Positions 21,526 to 32,846 of a stretch of 64,000 bases of DNA are shown piece by piece. Below the pieces are notes generated by a model. The model saw nothing but the letters and a program-made list of their open reading frames with translations. It did no database searches and was not told the origin of the DNA. This DNA is from Morchella semilibera. Lineage: Eukaryota > Ascomycota > Pezizomycetes > Pezizales > Morchellaceae. Numbering within the stretch: the stretch's first letter is position 1; every line of letters begins with the position of its first letter. The DNA is taken from contig WBVU01000004.1 of assembly GCA_009192285.1 (NCBI GenBank), positions 4,610,001-4,674,000 on the forward strand, written 5' to 3'. Both the position numbers and the translations under genes were made by a program.

Positions 21526-24333
21526 ATGCGAGCATGCGAAGGATGCCGACGCCGAAAAATAAAATGCGACGCTGCCACAACGAATACATGGCCGTGCTCT
21601 GCTTGTGTACGCTTGAAACTTCACTGCGTTCCGCCCATGGTACAGTATGATCGCGATTTTGCACCCAGTCAGGTTGTTATGGAACAAGAAACCAACGGGG
21701 ACTTTGAGAATTCAAGTGCGAGCGGCGAAGAAGACCTTATGCAACACGCCTCAGGGCATGTCGCGAGGAAAACAAGCAGGACAACCCTGCCCGGATATCA
21801 TAATAGGGATGGAAACGCAGCTTTTCGAACACTTTCACCCTCCGAACATCATGGGCCATCGCAGAGGCCACCGAATACGCTCGCGTATCAGGGAATAACA
21901 GCTGGGGAAGTTGTAGAACCACTTCATTTTCAAGCACCTGTTTACCAAACACAGCCAGTGATGAGACAGCAGGACCAATGGGCAACAGAGAGTGACTATG
22001 CATCTGCTGCCCATGTCAGCGGAGTCCTAGGACAACTCAAAATTGATGATAGCGGTGTGGGTATGTTACACCTTTCTAATTTTAGAAGACCAAGCTTATG
22101 AAACTCAATCTTGATCAGCAAACTACATATCGGCCCAAGGAAGAAGACTCGCAGAAACACCTGCATATGAGCCATGGACGGAAGAAATCGAACCTAACCC
22201 ATCGTTTATGCCTGGACAGCATGAATTTGCAGTTAAGATAAGGCCTGAAGACATGCCCACGGATGACGAGGCTATGGAAATGTTTGGTATATTCTTTAAC
22301 CACATACACCCATACATCCCAATCGTCAATAAGGCCGCATTCTATCGACAGTGGAGCGCATCGCGCGACTCTATCTCACCCCTACTTCTTGAAACAATCT
22401 TTGCGTGCGCTGGCAGATTGACAACAGACCCAGCGAAAGGGCTAAAGTGGATAAGCATGGCGACAAGTTAGTCTAATCCCTTGCAATTAGGTGGGGTCTG
22501 AACTGCTTACATTCCTGTGCACAGGACATGTCGATTGTTTTTTCGATGTACCGCGACTTAGTACAGTGCAAGCTTTGTTGCTTCTACTGAAAGCGAGGGA
22601 ATCTGCGCCGCAAAGAGGATATTTCTTTCGTTCGTGGATGAGTATAGTTAGTATAATAGCGATGGCCCGTGATCTCGGCCTTGATAGACACAGTGATTTG
22701 CACAAGCATGGAGTAGGATGCGGAGAGAGCCCCCTCGATTGTATGACACGCACTCGTGTCTGGCAAGCGTGTTTCGTTTTCGAGCTCATGATTTGTGCCC
22801 CGCAAGGTATACCATCAATTTTTCCCCTCGAGTTGGACTGCAATTTTCTCACAACTCCACAGGGCGTGATATTATGCAGATCAATCCTGAAAGCATTGAT
22901 CTAACTACACCACTTGGTTCGCCCGATTTGGATGACAATGAAGTAACTATTTATCGCAACTTTATATACTTTGTGTGGCTTATTAAGAATATTCGTCGGA
23001 TGAATGATGTGCATGCGAAACTTAAGGCTACACCAAACTGGAGGAATGATCCCCAGTTCTTGGATTCGGGACCAAGCCTTGATACCTGGGCTTATGAACT
23101 CCCACCGAATCTTCATGTGGTGGTAGTCACTGATCTTAGTCACCCCGGCCCTCAGATAGACTCTCACTTTACAGGGAATCTTCAGATATATTATCATTTA
23201 GCTCGAATAATGCTCCACCGCCCTGCGTTGGCCTTCGGAAAGACTTTCTCTTTAGGTGGAGAATGGAAGACACACATGATGATATGTACAAATGCAGCAA
23301 AATCTATGCTTAGATTGGAGGAAACTGTCTTTGAACAATATGGCATGCTGGGGTTACAATGCATGCTTAGGGGTGTTAATTTCACCATATATGCTCTGCT
23401 CACTTGTGCTATGATACATCTGGTGAATTAAAAACCTTATTTTACGCTTTTCCGATGTTTTGACTGACTTCGATTAACAGATCGCCGCCACGTGCCCGGA
23501 CCCGGAGTTCAACTCAGACGCGAAAGACTATTTTACAAGAACGATGAGAATTTTAGAAAATTGCATTGATAGCTCAGCCTCCTCCGAGGTTAAGGGCCAA
23601 ATCGAGACTTTGCGTCAAGCTTTTTCACTCGACCTAAGTCGACCTTTTGTTTTAAATCCAAATTTCCCTTTTTACCCAGGCGTTTCAGCAGCGGTTGATC
23701 CAAGTATCACTCGAGCTTACACTCAAGGGGAAAGCTCACATGCGACTCTTACAGCTGGTGGTCCGGCAAATTATTCCCATCCATTGTCCCCGCCACATTC
23801 CACGGGCGATGGCGAGTCGAAAGGCGAATCCCCTGCGGCTGTCCAGTCATTAGTGATGCTAGCGGCAGGCCAAGGGTCTCAGAACCCTCCCGCCATCGTA
23901 GATAACATGGGATGGAATCCTTCTAGACTATTTGAGTTTGTTCCCCTAGAAAATCCTGAATATTTTAGGATGCTGATTGTGCTGTAGTAATTGGAATACC
24001 GCGTTTGGGATAAATGGATCTGTGTCAGCTATACCCTCTGGTATAGCTGGTCATCATCATGAAAGTGGGTTGGTTGATCCGCTTGGCGGTGGGCGTCCAC
24101 CTTCATCAAGCTCCTATGTGCCTACAACTGTAGGGGTTTCGCACTCATTCGTGTCCCCTGGTATGTGGCAAGATTCTGTAGCTGCGGCCGCCGTCTTTAG
24201 CGATTCAAACAAACGACCCTTCCCGTTCGGTGGGGAAACCGTATGGAATGCGTCAGGATCGTCGCAAGACAGACCTGAGACTGTACCGCCGTCAACAGCC
24301 TTGCGATCAGAGGCCGGCCGAAGAAGTCGTTAA
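21526..24333 (+). CDS. Zn2Cys6 fungal-specific transcription factor
   Basis: Six exons join in frame: 21526-22060, 22119-22466, 22525-22806, 22863-23422, 23481-23935 and 23988-24333, giving 841 aa. All five introns are 52-58 bp and GT-AG. Residues 4-34 form a binuclear zinc cluster with spacing C-x2-C-x6-C-x9-C-x2-C-x6-C (CEGCRRRKIKCDAATT...). The middle carries the fungal-specific transcription factor domain: FFNHIHPYIPIVNKAAFYRQW, then DVPRLSTVQALLLLLKARE and WMSIVSIIAMARDLGLDRH. The C-terminus has a PGMWQDSVAAA motif. The protein should act in the nucleus as a DNA-binding regulator; its targets cannot be inferred. The start at 21526 puts the cluster at the very N-terminus, so an upstream exon may be missing. 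Confidence 0.88.
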
Positions 24334-25552
24334 GAACGAAATTAACACTACCGACAACTTCGAGATGTTGAAGGTTAGTCTGCTCAAGACTTAGATGGTA
24401 TCTCTGCAACCACCAAGAAACCCGAGAAAGACCCCTAAGTTACCCTTCAATTCCCTTTTCTAGCATTGAATTCCAATAAGTGAAGTGGTGATTACAGCAC
24501 TGATATTCCCTTTTTTATTTCCCTTGTCCGATTTCCATTGCGTTTGGCGTGCTGGCTATGTGTATAAACATGTATTTTTGGAAGGTGTTTTTTATGTGGA
24601 CCTTGATTTTTTTTGGTTTATCTTATATCCCATTTCATTTCCTGCAATGAGTTACTTTTGTTTGTTACAGCACCAGATTTTTCTCATTATACTGGGTAAT
24701 CATTTTTTACGTTTTCCCTAGGGGCTAGTTCGGCTGATTGTTGTAAGAGCTTTTTCTCTTTTTTCTCCTAGCCTCCGTATTTCTCCGCTTTTTCTTTTCT
24801 TTCTCTCTCGGACTTCTACGGAACTTCGGGGTTGGCATTAATGAAAGATCTTTTTTGTTTTTCTTTAAAGAGTGGCTTCTATAATTGGGTAGTTATCTGG
24901 GGTCGAATTATAACACGGTAGTATTTATACCAGGTTTACGGGAAACAGTATGTAGTAATCATATTACTGGGAGGCTCAATTAATTGACCATGTCCCTTAG
25001 TATTCGGCGCCCCCACTCGAAAAATGGTTGGGGGCTGTCAATCATTTTCATAAGGCTAATGATCCCCTACACCCGATCTAGTTTTATCAGCCTTATCAAG
25101 TAGTACCAGATCTCTTAGGTACCGAGATGCTGGTTTAATTTGGTGCTGCTGCTGCATGCGAATGATTGTCATGCTGATGCTTGTTGCCGCAAAAGGAAGT
25201 AAACGCCGAAGACAGTGCTGGATTTTGGTTCGATGGCACATGCTTGGTCAAGCTTAAAGTCTCAGCCCGGGTAACTTCATTGATTGATGTCCGAACGCCA
25301 AGCGTATGCCCGCCCGCCAGTCGGGCCGGTTTCAGGATTTCTCTCATGCTGTGGGGTGATAATAGATCTAGAACTGGTGCATAGTACATACGAGGATTTT
25401 TTTGCTTCAAAAAATGAGAGGGATAAAAGAAGAAAGGATCATATAAGCTCCAAATCAAAGTAAATCACTCGGTCAGGCGCCAAGACATGTATTAAAGGAG
25501 TGTCAAGGGTAAGAAAGTTAAAGAGTACGAAACCTGGTTGGCTGATTTCCTA
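24334..25552. other. Intergenic 3' of the transcription factor
   Basis: T-rich DNA to about 24800, then unique sequence. A minus-strand frame of about 107 codons at 25135-25458 (..LKPARLAGGHTLGVRTS..) is open, but I recognise no domain and do not call it. Confidence 0.4.
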
Positions 25553-25573
25553 CAGTCGAATCTCCCTATAAGG
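25553..25573 (+). mobile_element. Solitary pogo-type terminal repeat end
   Basis: CAGTCGAATCTCCCTATAAGG preceded by TA is identical to the first bases of the MITE at 37774. It is cut off by the LTR-B-like element that starts at 25574. Confidence 0.7.
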
Positions 25574-26000
25574 TCTAACAGGACGAGGTCGGGACCTAGG
25601 ACGGGGACGCAGGCGAGGACAGGAACAAGGACAAGGGCGGGGACGAGGACGGGTTCAACCCGGGATACACCGGAGTCGGACGGGATCAGGTTTAGGTTCC
25701 GAGACAGGAGGCCAAAGACCAAAGGTATGTATTGCTTACAGAAAGAAGGCGTTGCCTAGAGGCCAAATAGATAGAGAGTACACAACCTATATATAGAAGT
25801 GGCTATGCTTAACTCCAACTAATTCCATTACCTCTGCAAACTCCAAGAATCCAAAAGAACATAATAAAACCTAATACTTCCTTCTGTAACTAACTTGAAT
25901 CCCCTCTAATGCTTACATCCAACCCCAACACTAGTCTAAACCTGGTATTCTTCCCCAAATCTTGGCCAACCCTACTCAACAACCAATTTTAGCATAATGC
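25574..26000 (+). mobile_element. Diverged LTR-B-like element
   Basis: Starts TCTAACAGGACGAGGTCGGG and contains ACAGAAAGAAGGCGTTGCCTAGAGG and ACCTATATATAGAAG, blocks shared with the LTR-B at 45890. The right end is too diverged to place (about 26000), and I find no duplication. Confidence 0.55.
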
Positions 26001-26076
26001 AAGGCTTTACAATATTACGGGAAGGTTTAGTCAGGGTTTCTCTTATATTTTATGGGTTTTGATGACAGGGGTTCAG

Positions 26077-26849
26077 TGTGACGGAGTAACCCGATGCAAA
26101 GTAGAAGATGAAAATGATGACGCAGAAGGACTCGAGGAGCACAGCCTTCGCGACGAGGAGATTGACGAAGACGGAAACAACATCCGGATCAGCAAACTCA
26201 ACTTATGACTAGAGTCTCCCAACAGTCTCCCGGGTCTCCTGAGAGTCTCCTGAGACTCCTGGAGATTTTTTGAGTCTCCTGAGACTCAGGAGACATCAGG
26301 AGACAAATGAAGTCTTGCTGATGCCGAGCAGGCACAAGCACAGGTACCGGCAAAGGCAAATGCAAGAGCAAGGGCACAAGGGTGCAGGGCAGAGAGGGTG
26401 AAGACCGGATGGACCTCAACAAGAACGATGAGAGGTACTATGAGTTTTCCTCTGAAAGAGGACAGAATCTTGGAAGCGAGGAACTATGGCTTGGAACTAG
26501 GAGTATATTCCTATGTACCGAGATAAGAGAAAGACAAGACAGAGAGAAAAGAAAGAAAGAACTAAGGAAAACATCTATACCCTCTATTTAACACCTCTTC
26601 TCCACCAGTCCGCTATGACTTACACATTCGCTCACAGAAACTCATAGAAATCCGTCGCAGCCACACCTTGTATTCCTCTCCACCATCTTGCCAATTCCTA
26701 TTACTAATCCATCACGCCATCGAACCTCATGGAACATAATAACGACATCCTCACCTAATCTCACCCTATCCTCTCTTAATGTAACTCCAGCTATCGCAAC
26801 AGCGCTACGACTACCAAACCATCGGGACCGATTCCAAGACGTTGGGACA
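26077..26849 (-). mobile_element. LTR-A carrying a MITE
   Basis: Reads TGTGACGGAGTAACCC to GACGTTGGGACA. About 634 bp without the MITE. The flanks TTCAG and TTTTA do not match. Confidence 0.8.
26187..26323 (-). mobile_element. 137-bp foldback MITE in LTR-A
   Basis: A reverse copy of 137 bp inserted in the ACACCGGGCAGG block. The first base is G, and the 2-bp flanks are imperfect (CG and CC). Confidence 0.82.
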
Positions 26850-26994
26850 TTTTATAAATCAACAAACATATTTCTATTAAAGTCTTTTGAGTTCTATAAA
26901 TTTTGTGACAGAGTAACTGAAATGACACGAGGGACAGATGAAACTAATGACGCTAATGAAGTCAAGAGGTAACATTGTGAATAATGAGAGCATC

Positions 26995-27052
26995 AACAAC
27001 TTGAAGACCTCATTTGTCTTCTGATGTCTCCTGGGCGTCAGGAGACTCAGGT
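26995..27052 (+). mobile_element. Foldback MITE 5' fragment
   Basis: Contains CTTGAAGACCTCATTTG and TCTGATGTCTCCTGGGCG, a diverged left third of the 137-bp family. The remainder is absent. Confidence 0.6.
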
Positions 27053-27099
27053 GACCACCTCGTATTCCTACCCACTATCTCACTGAAATCTATTACCAG

Positions 27100-27216
27100 C
27101 ATCAGCAAACTCAACTTGTAACTGTAGTCTCCCAATAGGCTCCTGAGACTCCTGGATATTTTTTGAATCTTATGAGGCTCAGGAGACATCAGGAGACAAA
27201 TGAAGTCTTGCTGACA
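27100..27216 (-). mobile_element. Internally deleted foldback MITE (about 117 bp)
   Basis: A reverse copy from CATCAGCAAACTCAAC to CTTGCTGACATG lacking about 20 bp of the AGTCTCC iterations. It lies between two small LTR-A pieces. Confidence 0.75.
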
Positions 27217-27881
27217 TGGTTAAATTGAGTTGCTACAAGTTTCTATAGGCTGATGTATCAGTTATATAGTACTGGCAAAGGAGGATGGTAAATAGAGGAT
27301 GTAGATCTTTTCCTTAGTTTTTTTTTTTTTTCTTCGTTTCGTATTCCTGTCATCACAGTACAAGGTAATATACATCTATTCATAGCGATAGTTATTTCGC
27401 TTACAAATTCGCCTTCACAGAAGTGACTCTATGGTTTCTCCTCATCTTTTCCTGAGGTCCTTACCTGATCCTCACTTTCCCTGCCCTGTTCTTGGTTTTA
27501 TCTTTGCCTTTGCCTTTGCCGATTCGTTGCGCTTCCATTAGCACTGTCTGTATCTCTCGATCGCGTCTGTGTCACTATCTTCCATCAGCAAAACTTCATT
27601 TGTCTCCTGATGTCTCCTGAGGCTCATATGTCTCAAAAAATATACAGGAGTCTCAGGGGACACTCAAGGAAGCTGGTAAACCATTGGGAGAGTCCAGTCA
27701 CAAGTTGAGTTTGCTAATGTAATATATCTTATGGTTTATATTAAGGTCCATTTAGTCCTCACTCTCCCAGCCTCATGCCCTCTCGGTGTTCTCATCCTTG
27801 TCAGTATTGTAGTTGTGCTGGCTTGATTCCTCGAGTCCTTTTTCGTCTTCCATTACCTTGCCTCTTAGTTACCCCGTTACA
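27217..27881 (+). mobile_element. LTR-A, 5' LTR of gypsy fossil 2
   Basis: A diverged plus-orientation LTR-A ending TTAGTTACCCCGTTACA, immediately followed by gag-side sequence (ATTAAAACGAGACC) as at the other gypsy junctions. Its left part is incomplete. A MITE is nested at 27583-27719. Confidence 0.7.
27583..27719 (+). mobile_element. 137-bp foldback MITE
   Basis: A forward copy of 137 bp, more diverged than most, ending TTTGCTAATG. The flanks TC and TA do not match. Confidence 0.82.
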
Positions 27882-28202
27882 TTAAAACGAGACCTCTCCT
27901 ACTCGACCGGCATAGTACGAGTTCCTCACACTATAGTTTACCATGACCACCCCGATATCATAGCTCAGTCTCCTGCACCTCGCCTTCCAGCAAGTCACCT
28001 CCAGAACAGGGTTGTTGGATAGTATCGGTCGATGTCGGATGCAGAGTGACAGATTAGGAAAGACGTTGAGTAATAGATTGTAAACATTGGGGAAGTTTGG
28101 GTAGTAATGGGATAGAAGTGGCGGCATTGGGAATAGTACGGGTGATACAGGAGTTTACTGGTTTCTATGAGATTCTGTGGCATTAGTCATCACTGGAGGA
28201 AA

Positions 28203-28965
28203 TGTCCCGACGTCTTGGCATCTGTCCCGACCGTTTGGTAGGCAATGCATAGTTGTGGTTGTTAGGGCAATGCTAAGCGAGGGTAGGGAGTGCGAGGTGG
28301 AGGTTCTCGTCATAGGTTTCTAGGAGGTTCGGTAGCGTGATGGATTTATAATGTAAATAGCGGGGATGGTGTGGAGGATTACGAGGTGTGGTAGCGATGA
28401 GGTTCTATGGGGTTCTATGGATGATGATATGTGGTCTTGGACTGGTGGAAGCGGTGTGTTAAATAGCGGGGATAGATGTTTTCCTTAGTCCTTTCTTTCT
28501 TTCCTCTCTGTCTCGTCTTCCTGTCATCTTAGTACATAGGAATCTACTCTCCAAAGCCATAGCCTCTCGTATCTAAGATTCCGTCCTCCAACGAGGAACA
28601 CCATAGTACCTTTTATCGTTCTCGTTGAGGTCCATTCGGTCCTCACTCTCTCTGCCTTGCGCTCTTGTGCCTTTGCCCTTGCCTCTGCCTTCGTCAGTGC
28701 CTGTGCCTGTGGCTGCCCGGCATCAGCAAGACTTCTTTTGTCTCCTGATGTCTCCTGAGCCTCAGGAGATTCAAAAAATCTCCAGAAGTCTCAGGAGACT
28801 CTCAGGAGACCCGGGAGACTGCTGGGAGACTGCAGTCATAAGTTGAGTTTGCTGATGGGTGTTGACTCTGTCTTCGTCAGTTACCTCGTCACGTAGACTG
28901 TGCTCCTTGAGTCTATCTGCGTCATCATTGTCATATTCTTCTTTGCGTCGGGTTACTCCGTCACA
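28203..28965 (+). mobile_element. Solo LTR-A nested in LTR-B
   Basis: Begins TGTCCCGACGTCTTGG and ends GTTACTCCGTCACA, with GGAAA duplications (28198-28202 and 28966-28970). It contains a MITE. Confidence 0.9.
28721..28857 (+). mobile_element. 137-bp foldback MITE, third nesting level
   Basis: A forward copy of exactly 137 bp with GG duplications (28719-28720 and 28858-28859), in an LTR-A that sits in an LTR-B that sits in gag. Confidence 0.9.
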
Positions 28966-28994
28966 GGAAATAACTGTATATATACAGCTCTGTC

Positions 28995-29131
28995 CATCAG
29001 CAAACTCAACTTGTGACTGGAGTCTCCCAACAGTCTCCCGGGTCTCCTGAGAGTCTCCTGAGACCCCCGGATATCTTTTGAGTCTCCTGAGGTTCAGGAG
29101 ACATCAGGAGACAAATGAAGTCTTGCTGATG
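28995..29131 (-). mobile_element. 137-bp foldback MITE in LTR-B
   Basis: A reverse copy of 137 bp with TC duplications (28993-28994 and 29132-29133), between the nested LTR-A and the right part of LTR-B. Confidence 0.9.
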
Positions 29132-29986
29132 TCTTTCCTACGTCTTCGACTCTCTAGACAACGTCATCTTTCTGATAATAATCCATATCTTTGGCTTCGA
29201 CCCTTCTGTACTCACTTTGTTCCTGAACTTGAACCTGTCTTGACTCTGGTGTATTCTGAGCCGACCTCGTTCTTGCTCTTGTTTCTTGATCCTGCTCCCA
29301 CCTCACTCCTGACCCCAACTCTGTCCCGTTAGACCCGAATACTAATGCATTTGACTATCAAAATCTTTATACGGATCTCGAAGGGTTCTTTGTCACTCAA
29401 CCTGAAGTGTACCCCAATGCAATTCAAGAGTTGAAACAAGTTTATAACCTCCAACTGGCGGACTGAGGCGTCAAACAATATTCGATCGACCCCTCCACCC
29501 ACCACTCCGAAACTGAGCAAGCCCGGGCCAAGTTCCATAAAGAAACCTAAGGATTGTAAGCTAAAATCAAGAAGTTGTAAGAAGGAATGAAGAAGATTTA
29601 GGGGAGTTCCATAATGATCTCAATAAGCCGCCCAAGTCCAAGAAAAACTTCCTGATCTGGAAAAGTACCGAGGCGACTGCAAGAGTTTTAGGACCTTTCA
29701 GAGATAACTACAAATTAATTTCACGGGCAATCTCGATCATTTTTCTACTCTTGTACAATTGATTGCGTATTCTATATCTCAACTGGAGAGACCTGTGGCG
29801 GATTAATTTCTTGCTTATATTTTAGATAAGGGAATTGGCTTCTACTCGATGTCGGAATTTTTTGAAATTTTCGATAATGCTTTTGGACACCCAGATTGGC
29901 CAGCTACAGCTGCTTGCAACTCCAGGGAAATTAGACAATGCCAACGTCCCTTCTCCAAATACTTTGCAGAATTCTAACGGTATGAT

Positions 29987-30755
29987 TGTGACGGAGGAAC
30001 CCGACTCAAAGAAGAAGATGATAATGATGACGCAGAAGAACCCGAGGAGCACAGTCAAGCGACGAGGAAACCAACAAGGACAAAGGCAACACCGGGCAGG
30101 CACAAGCACAGGCACCGGCGAAGGCAAAGGCAAGGGCATGGGCACAAGGGCGCAGAGCAGGGAAAGTGAGGACCAGATGGACCTCAAAGAGAACAATGAG
30201 AGATACTATGAGTTCCTTCTCGTCGGAGGATCGAGTATTTGCTACGAGAGGCTTATGGCTTAGAAATAGGAGTAGATTCCTATGTACCGAGATAACAAGA
30301 AGACGAGACGAAGAGAAAAGAAAGAAAGAATTAAGAAAAACATCTATTCCCACTATTTAACACACCTCCTCCACCGGTCCGCTATGACTCACACTTTTAC
30401 TCATAGAACCCCATAGAAAACCATCGCTGCCACACCTCGTATTTCTCCCCACCATCTCCACCATTCACATTACCAATCCATCACGCCATCGAACCTCCTA
30501 GAACCCAATGACGACACCCCCCTCCATCAGCAAACTCAACTTATGACTGCAGTCTCCCAACAGTCTCCCGAGTCTCCTGAGAGTCTCCTGAGACTCCTGG
30601 AGATATTTTGAGTCTCCTGAGGCTCAGGAGACATCAGGAGACAAATGGAGTCTTGCTGATGTCAGCATACCTTCTCCTCGCTTAACATTACTCGAACGAC
30701 TACAACAACCCTTCGACTACCGAACCCTCAAGATTGCTGCCAAAACACCGGGACA
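29987..30755 (-). mobile_element. Solo LTR-A in gag of gypsy fossil 2
   Basis: Perfect ATGAT duplications (29982-29986 and 30756-30760). About 630 bp without the nested MITE. Its orientation is opposite to the gag it interrupts, so it is not that element's own LTR. Confidence 0.9.
30525..30661 (-). mobile_element. 137-bp foldback MITE in solo LTR-A
   Basis: A reverse copy of 137 bp with TC duplications (30523-30524 and 30662-30663). Confidence 0.9.
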
Positions 30756-30846
30756 ATGATGTAGATTCTGAGTTCAACGAGGTTGACAAAATTGAATACC
30801 TCTTAGAAGGGCTCAATCAAGACATAATGGTACTGGTGATATAGAA

Positions 30847-30983
30847 CATCAGCAAAACTTCATTTGTCTCCTGATGTTTCCTGAGCCTCAGGAGACTGAA
30901 AAAATATGCAGGAGTTTCAGGAGACTCTTAGGAGACACAGGAGACTATTGGAAGACTCCAGTCACAAGTTGAATTTACTGATG
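30847..30983 (+). mobile_element. 137-bp foldback MITE in gag
   Basis: A forward copy of 137 bp with flanks AA and AT, interrupting gag sequence of fossil 2. Confidence 0.85.
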
Positions 30984-31186
30984 ATTGAGACTCCTGAAAC
31001 CATAAAGGAATGTGGTGTCTTATTGCAATGATTGGACAATAAACAAAAGGCTATACAGACTAGAATGGGGAGATTTAAGTTTCAGATTCCAAGTGGCTCT
31101 GCACCACGTTCCTTCAACCTACGACCACATGATGCATCAACAACACCCCCAGTCGTACAGTGACTCCTTGTGACGGTGTAACTTGG

Positions 31187-32087
31187 TGTGACGGAGTAAC
31201 CTGACGCAAAGAAGAAGATGACAATGATGACGCAGAAGGACTCGAGAAGCATAGTCTATGTAACGAAGAGACCGACGAAGACAGAGACAACACCGGGTAG
31301 GCACAAGCACAGGCACTGACAAAGGCAAAGGCAAAGACAGTATCACGGGGCGAAACGGAGGGTAGAGCGAAGCGAGCCAAGGTACACTACCGAGGCGGGA
31401 CGTGACAGTAATATCCGAAGCGGGCTGAGACGAAACTATGAAGCGAGCCGAAATACGAAGTAGAGCAGAATAACTGAATATATTCGAAAGGACTACAAAC
31501 TCCTGAGGATAGGAAGGTTGCGTGAAGAGGAAAGGAAAGAAGCTATCTACAAGCGAGGGCAAGGCTCATATATATATCACACCACCCGACCCGATGACTA
31601 ACCCGAATAACCCCATACAGAACCCCATAGAACCTCCCAAGACCCCTATATCCGAACCCAACCTTATCCCCTATACCCGAAACCTTATTTCCGAACCGAA
31701 CCCCTGATACCGAAACCCAAAGAACATAAGAGAATCCCTGACTAATCCTTCTTCCCGCAACACCACTCAACCGAGCTCTACGCCGTTATAGACAGAGGCA
31801 AAAGGTTACAGGTCAGATAGAGTGAAGACCAGATGGACCTCAACGAGAACAATGAGAGGTACTTATGAATTCCTCTAAGAGGACAAGGTAAGGGGTATGA
31901 GGAGCTATGGCTTGAGAGTAGAAGTATATTCCTATACATTGCAATAACAGGAAGACAAGACAGAGAGAAAAGAAAGAAAGAACTAAAGGAAAAGCCCCAC
32001 TGCCTTATCCAAACCCCCCTCCATTAGTCCGCTATGACTTATACCTTCATCCATAGAAATTCAAGAAATCTATTCCACCCACACCTC
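31187..32087 (-). mobile_element. Truncated LTR-A with nested LTR-C
   Basis: Reads TGTGACGGAGTAACCTG and stops at CCCACACCTC where the next LTR-A begins. An LTR-C is nested inside. A short copy of the LTR start (TGTGACGGTGTAACT) lies just before it at about 31170. Confidence 0.75.
31341..31790 (+). mobile_element. Solo LTR-C with GACAG duplication
   Basis: Starts TATCACGGGGCG and ends CGCCGTTATA, with GACAG at 31336-31340 and 31791-31795. At 450 bp it is shorter than the other LTR-C copies. Confidence 0.88.
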
Positions 32088-32846
32088 TGTGACGGAGTAA
32101 CCTGACGCAAAGAAGAAGATGACAATGATGACGCAGAAGGACCCGAGGATCACAGCCGAAGCGACGAGGAGACCGACGAAGACAAAGGCAACACCGAGCA
32201 GGCACAAGCACAGGCACCAGCGAAGGCAAAGGCAAGAGCAGGGGCAAAAGAGCGCAAAGGAGGGAAAGTAAGAACCTCAATGAGAACGATGAGAAGTGCT
32301 ATAGTTTTCCTCCCGGCAGAGGATCAAGTTTGTGGTACGAGAGGCTATGGCTTAGAAATAGGAGTAGATTCCTATGTACCGAGATAACAGAAAGACGAGA
32401 CAGAGAGAAAAGAAAGAAAGAACTAAGGAAAATATCTATCCTCGCTATTTAACATCTCCTCCACCAGTCCGTTATGACTCACACTTTTACTCATAGAACC
32501 CCATAGAAAACCATTGCTGCCACACCTCGTATTTCTCCCCACCATCTCTACTATTCACATTACAAATCTATCACGCCATAGATTCTCCTAAAACCTAATG
32601 ATGACACCCCCCTTTCATCAGCAAACTCAACTTATGACTGCAGTATCCCAACAGTCTCCCTGGTCTCCTGAGAGTCTCCTGAGACTCCTGGAGATTTTTT
32701 GAGTCTCCTGAGGCTCAGGAGACATCAGGAGACAAATGAAGTCTTGCTGATGTTAGCACACCCCTTCTTCGCTCAACCATTCTTAAACAATCATAACAGC
32801 GCTTTGACTACCGAACACTTGGGGTTGATGCCAAGACGCCGGAACA
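32088..32846 (-). mobile_element. LTR-A carrying a MITE
   Basis: Reads TGTGACGGAGTAACCTG to GACGCCGGAACA. About 620 bp without the MITE. The flanks do not match, so its insertion site was later rearranged. Confidence 0.82.
32616..32752 (-). mobile_element. 137-bp foldback MITE in LTR-A
   Basis: A reverse copy of 137 bp with TT duplications (32614-32615 and 32753-32754). Confidence 0.9.

Larger units (their letters stand above)
27956..29333 (-). mobile_element. LTR-B inserted in gag, itself carrying an LTR-A and a MITE
   Basis: Starts TATCATAGCTCAGTCTCC and ends CCCGTTAGA. CCCGA duplications lie at 27951-27955 and 29334-29338. Subtracting the nested LTR-A and MITE leaves about 471 bp, the LTR-B length. 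Confidence 0.85.
27882..31186 (+). mobile_element. Ty3/gypsy fossil 2, gag region with nested insertions
   Basis: Plus-strand gag pieces at 27882-27955, 29334-29986, 30756-30846 and about 30984-31170 match the minus-strand gag of fossils 1 and 3. They are separated by an LTR-B (27956-29333), a solo LTR-A (29987-30755) and a MITE (30847-30983). The target duplications CCCGA and ATGAT show that these are clean insertions. No pol follows. The element is broken many times and is old. Confidence 0.8.

Noticed and set aside
22110-22125. GATCAGCAAACT inside the transcription-factor gene, resembling a MITE end
   Set aside because: It is only a short match at an intron acceptor (CAG). No iterations or second end follow, so it is chance.
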